A stretch of DNA of 64,000 nt from Corythucha ciliata (GCA_038030265.1 CM075942.1:63864926-63928925), one strand, 5' to 3'; shown: positions 24,251 to 34,828, counted from the stretch's first letter. A program made the numbers and translations. Notes: a model not told the origin generated them from the letters alone.

Positions 24251-24517
24251 CTAAATATGTAGAGGAAGGGATGTTTTCATTGCTTCACTATTCTGACATC
24301 CTCCCACCAAAGATTGCGATATTTCGAAAATCAAAGGAAGAACTTCTTCGGTAGCTTCACGACACGTCCTTCTTTTGTCCGCATCGGTGATTTGGGACGA
24401 TGTGCAGTGTTCATCTTTCCATCGTAGATATATGCTTCGATATATCTTTTTTAAATCCTTGGCTTCAATTTGGTCCAGGTCTGGCGGGCCCACTTCTTGT
24501 ACTCTCTGAATAAACAT
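24251..24517 (-). CDS. Unrecognised 88-codon frame
   Basis: ATG to TAG, with a protein-like composition rich in Glu, Lys, Ile and Asp and containing IYRSIYLRWKDEHC and ATEEVLPLIFEISQSL. It starts just downstream of a decayed BEL reverse-transcriptase fragment on the same strand but does not resemble that enzyme. It could be a terminal exon, a transposon-encoded fragment or chance. Confidence 0.25.
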   Translation of the reverse strand: MFIQRVQEVGPPDLDQIEAKDLKKIYRSIYLRWKDEHCTSSQITDADKRRTCREATEEVLPLIFEISQSLVGGCQNSEAMKTSLPLHI

Positions 24518-24528
24518 CGCTGATGGCG

Positions 24529-24787
24529 TTATAGAGGTGTCAACTCGTCTGCGTCCTCTTCGCGATCCCCTATCAGTCCAAAAACCTTTTCGTCGGTGTA
24601 AGAGAGCTCGTCCTCGCTGTCATTCTTTGGTAACGATCCTCCCTTGAGTTCAAATTTGGTCATCTCGAGGATTTTACACGCTGCATCCTTGAGCGGCGTT
24701 GCTTCTTGGCGTGTATTTACATTTGTAACGGGGTTATCAACGTAAAACGCCCTCTTCAGCTCGCTGACGACCTCTCGAGAAAATGTA
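24529..24787 (-). pseudogene. BEL/Pao reverse-transcriptase fragment
   Basis: The minus strand is open from about 24784 to a TAA at 24529-24531. It encodes a stretch with LKRAFYVDNPVTNV, KFELKGGSLP and KVFGLIGDRE. The YVDN box, the following K-F-x-L-(R/K)-G and the V-x-G-L-x-x-D-R-E pattern match the palm region of BEL/Pao reverse transcriptases; compare FYVDNFVSS in the element at 48.9 kb. A stop lies just upstream in frame and no other domains follow. It is a fossil fragment from a lineage different from the 45.6-kb element. Confidence 0.75.
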
Positions 24788-24833
24788 AGCTACCCCTCGT
24801 CGCACTGAGTCACTTGAAGTTGTGGCGTCATTG

Positions 24834-25030
24834 TCACATTTTATAAACCACCACGAGAAAACAGATGGTAAAATAATAAAAAATTACTTGGCAATTGGAA
24901 CTTGACGAGAAAAAGAAGTTTGTCCTTGTTTTTACATTTTCGTTACTTTTTTATTTCATTCAATAAATTCCGTTCGTTTACCGTCGTTCCTAAACGGTTT
25001 CATTATAATTCCTAAATTGGTGACCCCGAT
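24834..25030 (+). repeat. Probable Gypsy 5' LTR end and primer-binding site
   Basis: TTGGTGACCCCGA at 25018-25030 is a typical Gypsy primer-binding site and lies 45 bases before the gag start. The AT-rich segment before it, perhaps from TGTCACAT at 24834, is a candidate 5' LTR, with AATAAA near 24962. I cannot confirm the LTR bounds because there is no second copy. Confidence 0.5.
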
Positions 25031-25075
25031 TCGAACAATTTTTTTTGTTAACCGGCAACCGCTCGACTGATCGAA

Positions 25076-25915
25076 ATGCAAGCCGCCCCAAATGAAGCTT
25101 TTGCTCCAGCTCCAGCACCTGATCTACCAGAAGCAGTTTATAGAGTTTCGGCCAAGCTTCCACCGTTTTGGGCGGACAAGCCCGCATTATGGTTCGCCCA
25201 GGCTGAAGCTCAGTTCGCTCTAGCCGGCATCACGGCTGACCAAACGCGCTACTATTACGTCGTCTCGCAGCTGGAGACCCGAGCTGCAGCTGAAGTCGAG
25301 GATATCATTACTGGCCCCGCGGAACGACAAACATACGAAATTTTGAAACGGGAACTTTGTCTGCGCCTATCTTTATCCGAAGAACGGCGTGTTAAACAGC
25401 TCATTAGCGAAGAAGATCTTGGTGACAGAAAACCCTCCCAATTCCTACGTCATCTTCGTGCCCTCGCGTCGTCGTCAGCGGTAAGCGACGGTCTATTGAA
25501 ACAATTATGGCTACAGCGCCTTCCAAATACCGTGTCAGCAATTCTTGCCTCGCAACCGGAACTCGGCCTCGATCAATTAGCCGTTTTAGCGGACAGAATC
25601 GTCGAAATTTCACCGACTCAGCCGTCTGTATTTTCTACCGCTACGAGCTCCCAACAGGAAAGTCATTTTTCCCAAAATTCGCTTCAAATATTAAATCAAC
25701 GGATCGACCAACTTTCACAACAACTCGAGCGCCTAGCAACCACTCAAAACGATCGCCAAGGCAACCATGGTAAGCAACGTAATCGTTCTCGCTCCCGAAG
25801 TAAACACTACACCCCCGATCAGAAATTATGCTGGTACCACTCTCGTTTTCAAAATAAGGCCACCAAGTGTGTCCAGCCCTGTAATTTTCAGGGAAACGAG
25901 AGCGGCAGTCACTGA
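25076..25915 (+). pseudogene. Gag of a Ty3/Gypsy retrotransposon, 3' remainder missing
   Basis: Intact 279-residue Gag-like frame from ATG 25076, preceded by a primer-binding site. The N-terminal part has LPPFWADKPALWFAQAEAQF and YYYVVSQL. A leucine-rich middle includes KQLWLQRLP, then comes a Gln-rich coiled segment and an Arg/Ser-rich basic stretch near residues 232-243. Near residue 250 is the Cys/His box CWYH...KC...PC. These features recur at the N-terminus of many insect Gypsy polyproteins. Protease and pol should follow, but the frame stops and family A repeats begin at about 25970. The element is therefore a truncated LTR-gag remnant, although this frame is intact. Confidence 0.8.
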
Positions 25916-25969
25916 AAGCGGCAACGACTGCCACAACGACGCCTTCTAAAAACCGCTTATATTCGTGGC

Positions 25970-27425
25970 TATAACTGCGATCCACCTTCCAGGCCAAAAT
26001 TGTGCAAAAACATCTGATTCGCGGTGTATGGAGGCCAATATACGGCTAATATGTAGAAATCAACTCAAAAGTGTTGTTTTTGAGCCGAATCCACGGCTAA
26101 AATCGAGAAAAACACGCTACCAGTTCAAGGCGCAAAATCGCGGCTAATATTGACAAAGGAAATTAAGGTTAAACTTAAAATTGGGCAAAAATGGCAAATT
26201 CACAACTGAAATTGCATATAAAAATTCGCGTATAGTGCATCACATATAAAAAGAGAATAGTTGCTAATTCACTGCAAAACTAGCAGAAAACGCTATTTAA
26301 CAGCTAAAATTGAGAAAAATCGCTGTAAATACCTAAAATCACTAAAGTCGGATACAAATGGAAACAAAAAATAACTGAATCGCAGCGAAAATTGAGAAAA
26401 CAAAAATCAGTAGCTTCTAAAAGCTTCAAGGGTCAAACTGAAAAACAGAGCTAGTCCGTAGCAGAAAGTTAAAAAAATTGCAAATGCGGAGCAAAAATAT
26501 AAAAAACAACGCGGCTAAAATTGAAAAAATCCCTAAGTACAGCGCGGCCAAAATTAAGAAAAACTCTAATTTCCAGCTAAAATTGAGAAAATTCGCTAAT
26601 TCACAGGCTAGAAGCGATACTGCACCGCTTAAATTGAGAAAAATTGCTAGTTCACGGCTAAACTTGAGGAAAATCGCTAATTCACGGACAAGGTGTACAG
26701 TAATTTCCTACTTAAATACTCACCTTTTGAAGGCATTTGTGTAGCTAGAATTGAGAAAACATGTAAATTCATGGCTATAAGTTAAAAAAACACGGCTGAT
26801 TCGCGACTAGAACTGAGAAGAAGCGTTAATCTATAGCTGAAAGTAAGAAAAATTGCTGATGCGGTGCAAAAATGTAAAAAAAATGCTAATTTGCGGCTAG
26901 AAAAAAAATGAAGTTTTAGTTCCTACGGCTAAAAATTGGGAGAAAGGCTAATAAATGAAAAAAATCACCAATTCGCACCTAAAATTTCGGAAAACGCCAA
27001 TTCGTGGCCAAAATTGGGAAAATTCGCAAACGCTACCACGCTGCTAAAATTAAGAAAAAGCGCCAAATTCACGGCCAAAATTGTGAAAAATATCAATTCG
27101 CACCAAAAATGGAAAATACGCCATTTGTGGCTTCTGAAGGCCAAGTTGAGGTTAAAATTGAGAAAAAGCGCTAATTTATGGTTATAGGTGTAAAAAAAAA
27201 CGCTGTTTTTTAGCTGGAAAAAATCGCTAATTTATAGCGTATGGTGAACCAAAAAAATGCGATTTGTGGCAAAAATTTGGAAAAACCCTGCTATTTTGCG
27301 GCTAATATTGAGATAAATACGTGAGAAAAACGCTGATTTTCAGCTTAATCCGAGAACAGTGCTAATTCTCTGCTAAAATATAGACAAAATTGCTAATTGA
27401 TTGCTGTTTGAAAACTCGACTTGGG
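25970..27425 (+). repeat. Family A minisatellite, large array
   Basis: Diverged family A units. Because units are near 30 bp, long pseudo-open frames with a repeated LKLRKIANS-like pattern arise and are not genes. The block ends in a tail module (GGGGGGCCTCTTGCAGAGGG) resembling those near 42690 and 36010. Confidence 0.88.
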
Positions 27426-27560
27426 GGGCCTCTTGCAGAGGGCGTAGGTAGGAATTTGTCCCAGGACAAATGATTCGGATCAGATTGAAATCTCGTTAGA
27501 GGGAGGGCAGGGGTAATTTTGCCCTAAAGCCGCCTTCACATGCACGCTTTAAAAAGCTGA

Positions 27561-27633
27561 GCTATGGGCTTCAACCAATCAGAGCGCTCTGCGCTGTAGA
27601 CTCGGAGGCCTCTGATTGGTTGAAGCCCACAGC
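27561..27633. repeat. Inverted repeat with CCAAT/ATTGG boxes
   Basis: GGGCTTCAACCAATCAGAG and its reverse complement form 24-bp arms with few mismatches (27561-27584, 27610-27633) around a 25-bp loop. Probably a short MITE. Confidence 0.65.
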
Positions 27634-27649
27634 GCTGATTAGTGATTTT

Positions 27650-27705
27650 CTCTAGTTGATTTTCTTCATTTGTATCCGCGAATTAACGGTTTGACTTTAT
27701 ACCCG
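27650..27705 (-). repeat. Family A block cut by the endogenous retrovirus (left part)
   Basis: Reverse-orientation family A units that continue at 35136 on the other side of the retrovirus. CCCG (27702-27705) is the left copy of the target duplication. Confidence 0.7.
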
Positions 27706-28013
27706 AGTTAAATTAATGGTCGGCCACTTTAGGTTTTTAAAAAGTTTTTATTTCACAAACCAATTTTAACAGTTACTACACGACAAAAAGAACTTTTATT
27801 AACCGCACTTAACAACTTAATCACTCTGTCAAGACTGAAACTGAACTGAACTGCTCAATAAAGGTGGAGGGAGTATTTAAAAGCTTTCCTTGGGAAAAGT
27901 CTAGAATTTTATTAAAGAGGAAAACAATTCCTAGAAACTGTACAAGACTTGAGAAAGATCTGGAAGTTTTGTGACCATATATGGTAATATAATGGATTTT
28001 TCTCTATATAACT
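27706..28013 (-). repeat. 3' LTR of the errantivirus-type element
   Basis: 308 bp, identical to the 5' LTR except at 27772. On the minus strand it holds TTTAAATACTCC (TATA-like), then GAGCAGTTCAGTTCAG (initiator-like TCAGTT), then two AATAAA signals. Confidence 0.95.
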
Positions 28014-28024
28014 CCTCCCTCCTT
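28014..28024 (-). promoter_or_regulatory. Polypurine tract
   Basis: Minus-strand AAGGAGGGAGG directly before the 3' LTR, the expected plus-strand primer. The env stop lies at its edge. Confidence 0.85.
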
Positions 28025-29669
28025 AAGTTTGGCATGTCCTCATGTCAACAGGTGGTATACTATTAGCAAACAATTGACTGATTGATGAAGGGTTGATCAC
28101 ATTTTCGTTAGGTTGAGGATTTGGAGATTTTTTACATTTTATACAATCATACATGACTTTTCTGAATTTAAATATAAAGTGAAAGAATACAAAACAAAGG
28201 GCCAGAATAGTGAGCGAATACAATATTTGTACATGATTTACAGAGTCGGAATTTTCTAAACTTTCCATCATTTCAAGGGGGACCATATTAACGTTGATAT
28301 CATGAAGCTTATTGAACGAAATATTCATAGGGTTTGATCGAATTGGAATATTTTGCAAATTGATTGGGATCGTTTCGAAATATGTATACAAATGAGAGAT
28401 ATTATCAATGGATTCTTCAGTATTTAATTGGATAAGTGCGGTTTTCTTTAATGATTTGGTATACTTAACATTATTTCTTTGAATCGTTATAAAAGACATG
28501 TTATACACTAAATATTGATTAATAATTGGAACATATTTTACAAAGGATCCAGGTTTCTCAATAGAATATGCTACACAAGCTTCATTATTATTATTCCTTA
28601 CAATATTTACAATGCATGGGTCTACTATTTCTGTTTTATTTTGGCAATAATAATTTTCTAGGACTAACATACATTTGACAGCGTACAATTTGTCTGATTT
28701 AATAACAAATGGAGGGTGTACATTGATGGTTTGGGTCTCGTTTTTAGAAATATCGTAAGGGTAGGACAAAAGAAAATAAGTTTCAATTAGAGGGCTTTTC
28801 AAAGGGAGCTGAATGAAATAATGAATATGAGAGGGGGTTAGTGAACATTGAACTTTTCCTAATTGCCATAAAACTTCCGGGGAATTGGATATTATTTCTA
28901 CGCGATTATTATAACTGATTTCGACTAATTCATTCTGTGAAATAATGCTGCTGTGGATTATTCCTAACTTACAAAATTCAAGAGAGGTATCTATATCATT
29001 AATTTTTAGAGTCAATAAAGCAATAGTTATATACAGCGAAGAGTAATATTGGTACTGATCAATCATATTTCCTAAGTTATTATTTAGTAATTTTTTTATT
29101 TTATTATTATTATTTCTTATGGCACTTATTTGAACATTAAAGGCATCAATTAATTTTTTATTTACAGATAACTCATTACGAATGTTCTGATCTAAGCGAT
29201 AGTCATTATTTTCAATTTTTCGGATAACTTGGTCATAATAGTTTTTATCGTTAGCGTCCATATTGCCGGTGATCCAAGAAATGGCGGTGCCTAATGCATT
29301 AATTAAACCTCTTTTGGGCCTATTTTGGTATGAATTTGAACTAATATGGCTTAATTTGTCTTGAGCGTAATTTAAATGGGATTTTAACATTTCTTTAATT
29401 GAATAGAGAGTATGTTCTTGAATGACATCGGTGTACGAATTTTTTGAAACATTTAATTGATCAATTTCATTTAAGGTTTCCAGCAGATAATCTAACTCGT
29501 TTTTAATAGCAGTAATATTTATTGAATGCATATAAGTGAAATAGTCATTCATCATGTAAGAATTTTGAATTTTAACGGGAATGATTCCTGGTCCTTGGGA
29601 CAAATCGGTAACTTTAAAACTGAGAGCTCGGTCCTGGCTGAGGAGGAGAAGTGTTATTAACATTATCAT
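28023..29669 (-). CDS. env: Envelope fusion glycoprotein (errantivirus env)
   Basis: Class I-type envelope protein of the baculovirus-F-like group that errantiviruses carry. I chose the ATG at 29669 because the frame upstream has only a TTG, and a good acceptor (TTTCATTGCAG|G) ends at 29677, seven bases before this ATG. It opens with a hydrophobic signal peptide (MIMLITLLLL). A furin-type site RPKR is followed at once by the fusion peptide GLINALGTAISWITGNMD, about 120 residues in. Several N-x-S/T sites lie in the ectodomain. Near the end is one membrane segment (ILYSLTILALCFVFFHFIF) and a Cys-containing tail of about 45 residues. It overlaps the 3' end of pol by 56 bases. The frame is intact from signal to tail. 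Confidence 0.9.
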   Translation of the reverse strand: MIMLITLLLLSQDRALSFKVTDLSQGPGIIPVKIQNSYMMNDYFTYMHSINITAIKNELDYLLETLNEIDQLNVSKNSYTDVIQEHTLYSIKEMLKSHLNYAQDKLSHISSNSYQNRPKRGLINALGTAISWITGNMDANDKNYYDQVIRKIENNDYRLDQNIRNELSVNKKLIDAFNVQISAIRNNNNKIKKLLNNNLGNMIDQYQYYSSLYITIALLTLKINDIDTSLEFCKLGIIHSSIISQNELVEISYNNRVEIISNSPEVLWQLGKVQCSLTPSHIHYFIQLPLKSPLIETYFLLSYPYDISKNETQTINVHPPFVIKSDKLYAVKCMLVLENYYCQNKTEIVDPCIVNIVRNNNNEACVAYSIEKPGSFVKYVPIINQYLVYNMSFITIQRNNVKYTKSLKKTALIQLNTEESIDNISHLYTYFETIPINLQNIPIRSNPMNISFNKLHDINVNMVPLEMMESLENSDSVNHVQILYSLTILALCFVFFHFIFKFRKVMYDCIKCKKSPNPQPNENVINPSSISQLFANSIPPVDMRTCQT

Positions 29670-32600
29670 TTTGATCCTGCAATGAAACGTCGGTGTTAGC
29701 GTGATCTTCAAATTTTCTTGGCCTTTTAACTTGGCTGGGGTGCATTTTAATAGTTTTCTTATTTAGTTTGGCCCTTTTTAAATTTTTATCGTAGACAACT
29801 TTTTTGTATCGGTCTTTTGCTTTGTTTCTGAAGTGAGTTTTAATGTAAATGTTTCCAGACGGTACTTCAAGGGTTTCCCTATTTTGATTGAGGCTATTAG
29901 TTCTAATTTCTTTTTCTTTCTCTATTAACTGTTTCATGGCTTTATGTATTAAGATTTTCTCCTTGTGGTACTCGTCAATTTTTTGGTCCATAATGATATT
30001 TGCATTTGTTTCGGTGGGATGAGTGACGCCGAATGTTATTTCGTTGGGGGATAATTTCAAATTGGAATTAGGAGTATTATTGTACGCTATTAATGCTAGT
30101 TTTATTAAATTTACCAGGGAAATATTAGTATCTTCACTACGAATAATATTCATAATTTCGATCATCGTTGAATGAGCTCGATTAATTAGACCATTAGAAT
30201 TGTGGTGATTAGGGGTTGTAAAGTGTAAAGTAATATTATGATACTGGAGTAGATTTTTAACAATTTCGTTTTGAAACTCTAGGCCATTGTCGGCTTGTAT
30301 TTCGGATGGGATTGGAAAATTAGAAAAATACTCTTTTAATTTATTAACAATTTCTAAAGCATTTTTGCTAGTGATTTTATAGGCAAATAATTTTTTCGAG
30401 AAGCAATCGATTAGGGTTAGTATGGAGGAATTATTATAAAATAAAATATCCATTTGTAATTTTTCGAATGGTTTAGAAGGGGTTGGTGTAAGTTGAAATT
30501 CTGGACGAGGGGGGTTTCTATCATATTTTACTTTTTTACAAACTTCGCAGTTATTAACAAATTTAGTGATTTCAGTGAGCATAGCGGGCCAGTAGTATTT
30601 TTTCTTTAGTTGGTCGTGAACGTCATTAATTCCTCTATGGCAGGTTTTTCCAAGATGCTGCCTACTAATAGCTTCAATTTGTTCTTCTTTATTTTGGACG
30701 TCTTCATTCAATTTTTTGTACCTTTTAATTCGAACCTGGGGATAATGTTCTTCTATTATTTTTTGAAACATTAAAAATATTTGATCAAGGACCTCATTTT
30801 CTACAGTTACTTTTGGATCTGAACAATATACTCCGTAAGTTTGTTGAGGGTGAATAAATTCAGTGCATAGTTTTTCTAAGGTTTCACGATAGGGGAATTG
30901 AACGTTCCAGATAAATCTTTGCTTAGTAGAATTGAATAAATTGATTATTTTATTTTGTTCATGGCTGCCTCTTTGAATAATGATCTGGTGTTTTTCTAAA
31001 TTTACACATTTAAACGGATCATCGACTAGGAAAACGTTTCCTGCCGAACTAATTTGGGAATGAATAGTTACAAGGCTATCACTATCATTATCATTGGGGT
31101 TCGTCTCAAGATTTTGCATGTTATTTGGGGATATTAATGATTCTATGTCTTCATTATTTGTTAAGGGGCTTTGAGCGTTTTCTAAGAATTCATTTAGTAT
31201 TTCTTGGGGGTTAATTTCAGATTCTATATTTTGGTTTTCGATTGCATTTAATTCAAACACAGGATTTCTTGACAAAGCGTCAGCAACAAAATTGGTTTTA
31301 CCTTGGACGTATTGTACGTCGAAGTCATAATCGGCTAATTGACATTTCCAACGGAGCATTTTAGCATTGGGCTCCTTCATATTATGGAGGTATTGAAGAG
31401 GTTTATGGTCAGTTTTAATTATAAATTTGCGTCCATATATATATGGCCTATAATATCTACATGCCCAGACTATTGCAAGTAATTCTTTTTCAATGGTACT
31501 TAATTTTTCTTCGTGGGAGTTTAAGGTTCTTGAGGAAAAAGAGATAGGTAAATCTTTTCCATCGAAATTTTGGGAAAGCACTGCGCCTATGGCGTAATTT
31601 GATGCATCTGTTGTGAGAGTAAAAGATTTATTAAAATCGGGGAGTTGTAAAATCGGTTTGTTAAGTAGAAGGGATTTTAGAGTTTGAATCGAATTTAAAT
31701 ATTCCTCATTATTAGGATCAATAGTGGCATTATTTTTTAACATCGAAGTAAGGGGTTTAGCGATCTTAGCGTAATTTTTAATCATTTTTCTATAATAACC
31801 GGTGAGTCCAAGAAATTGCTTAATTTGTTTTTGGGTTTTCGGGATAGGGAATTTTTCTATTGCTTCGAGCTTGGAAGGATTTGGCTGAATCCCATTTTCT
31901 GAAATTATGTGACCTAGATATGCTAGCTCTTTTCGAAGAAACTCGGTTTTATCGAGCTGAATTTTCAAGTTATGAGTTAGTAGCAGATTGAATACTGTCT
32001 TTAAGTGGTTAATATGTTCATCTAGACTATTTGAAAAAATTATTATATCGTCCATATAGACGAGGACGTTTGGGACAGGTGAAAAAATTTGGTTCATAGC
32101 CCTCTGAAACGTGGGTGGTGCGTTTTTTAACCCAAATGGCATGCGCAGAAACTCAAAATGTCCATCTTCAGTACTAAAAGCAGTTTTTTCGATTGAATTA
32201 GGGTCCATTTCTATCTGGTGAAACCCAGAAGCTAAATCAATTGTGCTAAAGTATTTAGCTCTACCTATTTTACCAAAAAGGTCTTCTATAACAGGCATTG
32301 GGAACTTGTCATCAATGGTTTTTTCGTTAATTTTTCTGAAGTCAATGACCATTCTTATTTTTCTTTTACCAGAAGCGTCTGGCTTTTTGGGAACGACCCA
32401 TATGGGGGAGTTGTATGGTGAATTAGAAGGCCGAATTATTTTATTTTTCAACAAAGTTTCTATTTCCTTTTTTATATCTTCTCTGTAAATTTGGGGGTAC
32501 CTATAATTTCTAGAATATACTGGGATTTCGTCTTTAGTTCTGATTGTGTGCTTAATCAAATTGGTGGCACTTAGTAAATCTTGTTCTCTCTTAATTATTC

Positions 32601-33286
32601 CAGGAAAAGTTTTTAGAAGGTTAATTATTGCCATTTTTTCTTCGTGAATCAAATGGTCTGTTCTTATTAAATGGGGAATATCGTTTATGATTTCACTTAA
32701 ACTTAAATTTAAATGTTTTTCATCGATAAAATTATCGTAGGTTTCACTAAAGTTAGTTTTTACTTCATCAATTTCCATTGGACAAATAGCTAACAGTTCT
32801 CTAGAACTTTCTTTATTTTTATTTTCCACTTTCTTATCCGTAAATTCCCTTTTAAAATTATTTTTCTGATTTAAATCTTTCTTATCAATCGTGTCCTTTA
32901 ACAATATTTTTTTATCATTAATTGTGAGAGAATTATCCGTAAAGTCTAGGATAGCATTTAAATCTTTCAATGTTTTGTTGCCTATCAGGACATCATAATT
33001 TTCGGAGAAATTGAAAATATAAAACTTAGCCCATGCATCTACTTCAAAATGTTGCTTTAAATTTATAATGACGTACTCATTTCCTTCTGCTCTACCAGCG
33101 GGGGTGGTCACTGCAAATTTTTCATTGAAACGACGGCAATCTGATTTTACTTTTTCTGGGTGGACATAGTTAAATTCGGAACCAGTGTCTATTAACCATT
33201 TTAAATTTTTTTCGTCTTCATAATAGGGTAAGGATTGGCTTACACAATGGAGTTGAAATTGGGGAATGATGTTGGCCTTACGCAGC
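29614..33286 (-). CDS. pol: Pol polyprotein: protease, reverse transcriptase, RNase H, integrase
   Basis: The frame opens right after a TGA at 33289-33287 and overlaps the gag end by about 45 bases in the -1 frame, so it is probably made by -1 frameshifting. Order: aspartic protease with WLIDTGSEFNYV near 33170; reverse transcriptase with MVIDFRK, FSTIDLASGFHQIE and the catalytic VYMDDIIIFS near 32060; RNase H with TTDASNYAIGAVLSQ near 31610; a linker; integrase with an H-x6-H...C-x2-C zinc finger (CHRGINDVH, CEVCKK), first Asp in LQMDILFY and second Asp in QADNGLEF. Where the third catalytic residue, Glu, is expected (usually G-x-x-E-R-x-H-S-T) the sequence reads GLINRAHST, with Asn. Otherwise the frame is complete. 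The integrase may therefore be inactive. Confidence 0.93.
29676..29686 (-). promoter_or_regulatory. Candidate splice acceptor for env mRNA
   Basis: On the minus strand TTTCATTGCAG is followed by GATCAAAATG. The acceptor lies just before the env ATG and inside the pol 3' end, where errantiviruses make their spliced env transcript. The donor was not assigned. Confidence 0.6.
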
Positions 33287-34388
33287 TCATCTGACCGCTG
33301 CCATTCGCGAAAAAAGTATCTTCCATTCGATTGATTTTTTCTTTCAATTCTTGAACTTCCTTTAATTGTGAATTTTGAAATTGAGGTGCCTCATCAGGGG
33401 AGTTGGCTTCGACATAATTCATTTGATGAGACGCATGAGGTGGATGATTGTGATTCCTAAAATTAGGGCTCCCAACTGTTCGCATTGAAACAGTATTTTG
33501 TGACTGGAATGGTGGTGAATTTTGATTGTTATTATACTGACGGAAATTAGAAAATCGCTGGGGATTGGCGTCTCTTGCAGGTGGAAAATTAAAATTTTGG
33601 GTAGGCCTGTTAAAACTTTGAAAAGGATTATTAAAAGTTTGATGAGGTTGAAAATTATTACAATTTCTTTGGAAATTTTGGGGGTTGCTGAACTGTGAAA
33701 AATTATGCTGGAGCTTGGAGTAATTCGGATTATGATTTTTAAAAATTTTATTTGGTCTTTCGAACGTGGAAAATTTATTTCTGGAATAAATTTGGTCAAT
33801 AATAAAAGAACATTTTGTATTGAGGATGTTTCTAAATTCCTCTAGAGATTTAGGATCAAACGTCATTATATGATTTGTTAGTTGCCAAGGAAGGGTCGAA
33901 TATAAATGGTGAATGATTTCTTTCTCTGTATATGCAAGGGTAGATTCTAAATTTTGGTCTGATAATCCATCAATTTTTAATCTCGCGTAAATAAGGTGTC
34001 TAATGCTTTCAAGACGAGTTAAATAATCTGCCGGTTGTTCCTTTTGAAAGGGTTTGGAATTATAAATCTCATTTTTTAAAGACTCAAAACTTCTGGAATC
34101 AGCAAAATTTTTCTTTAACAAACTTAATAGTTCATTTAGAGTTCCAATCTCTCTACCTAGTATTAAAGACTGAGCTGGTCCTACTAATTTAGATTTTATT
34201 TTGTTTAATAAAAGAAAGTGATTTTGAGTTCTTTCCTGAACGATCGCGTCACATACAACATTGAATACGGCTTCTACAGTCGTTACAAAATATACTAAAT
34301 CATTTGGGTTACCGTCAAAATTCGGAATGTGGTCATAATCTTCTTTTCTTAAAACATGACTAATTTGGGGAACTTTTGCATTTGCCAT
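33240..34388 (-). CDS. gag: Gag polyprotein (errantivirus type)
   Basis: 382 residues from the ATG at 34388, after a 440-base leader. The frame is also open upstream to 34778 without an ATG in good context, and that stretch has a low-complexity Phe/Leu run, so I take MANAKVPQISH as the start. The N-terminal two thirds is a helical capsid-like region (HIPNFDGNPNDLVYFVTTVE, QSLILGREIGTLNELLSLLK). The C-terminal third is Asn/Gln/Phe-rich (NFQ, FNNPFQSFN) and lacks Cys-His zinc knuckles, as is usual for errantivirus Gag. It ends TAA at 33242-33240, inside the overlap with pol. Confidence 0.9.
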   Translation of the reverse strand: MANAKVPQISHVLRKEDYDHIPNFDGNPNDLVYFVTTVEAVFNVVCDAIVQERTQNHFLLLNKIKSKLVGPAQSLILGREIGTLNELLSLLKKNFADSRSFESLKNEIYNSKPFQKEQPADYLTRLESIRHLIYARLKIDGLSDQNLESTLAYTEKEIIHHLYSTLPWQLTNHIMTFDPKSLEEFRNILNTKCSFIIDQIYSRNKFSTFERPNKIFKNHNPNYSKLQHNFSQFSNPQNFQRNCNNFQPHQTFNNPFQSFNRPTQNFNFPPARDANPQRFSNFRQYNNNQNSPPFQSQNTVSMRTVGSPNFRNHNHPPHASHQMNYVEANSPDEAPQFQNSQLKEVQELKEKINRMEDTFFANGSGQMSCVRPTSFPNFNSIV

Positions 34389-34807
34389 TGTTGTTTTTGT
34401 TTTGCTTATTTCTCTTAACAATAATAATAAAAAAATGAAACGAAGGAGGAGAAGAATTGGAAAGAAGAAGAAGAAAAAAGATGAGTCGTTCAACTCACAG
34501 TCTTTGCGGTGGTATCGTGTTGTGGCGGTGTTGTTGGCCTCGCCAGGCTTCTGAGAAATTAGAAGCGCTCTTTGTGGTGAGGGAAGTCCCAAAAAAATAC
34601 TTTGAGGAGTACTTTGGGCGTCTTTTCGTGTAGATTTTCTGCCTTTGTTTGTTTTTCTGTGGGCGACTTTTCCTTCAGTAGCAGTGCGAAGTAGTTGAAA
34701 GGTTTTGGCAAATATTGAAGAGGGCCAATCGACTTTTCTCTGTTGCCGAAAGGTTTTTTGATTTACCGAAGATACCAATCAACTGAACTTTCACTTTTCA
34801 CGCTACT

Positions 34808-34828
34808 GTCCCTGTTCTTCGGGCGCCA
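34808..34828 (-). promoter_or_regulatory. Primer-binding site, tRNA-Lys-like with a 3-base insertion
   Basis: The minus strand reads TGGCGCCCGAA, then GAA, then CAGGGAC directly at the inner edge of the 5' LTR (its T is the last LTR base). Without the middle GAA it equals the classical 18-base complement of the tRNA-Lys(UUU) 3' end. The GAA looks like a duplication. Confidence 0.75.

Noticed and set aside
26478..27187. Open frames with repeated LKLRKIANS-like peptides in family A arrays
   Set aside because: The unit length is near a multiple of three, so frames stay open by chance. Peptides are not conserved between arrays, units vary in length, and no initiation or splice context fits.
33419..33799. 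126-codon frame inside gag of the errantivirus-type element
   Set aside because: Shadow of the Asn/Gln-rich gag region in another frame.
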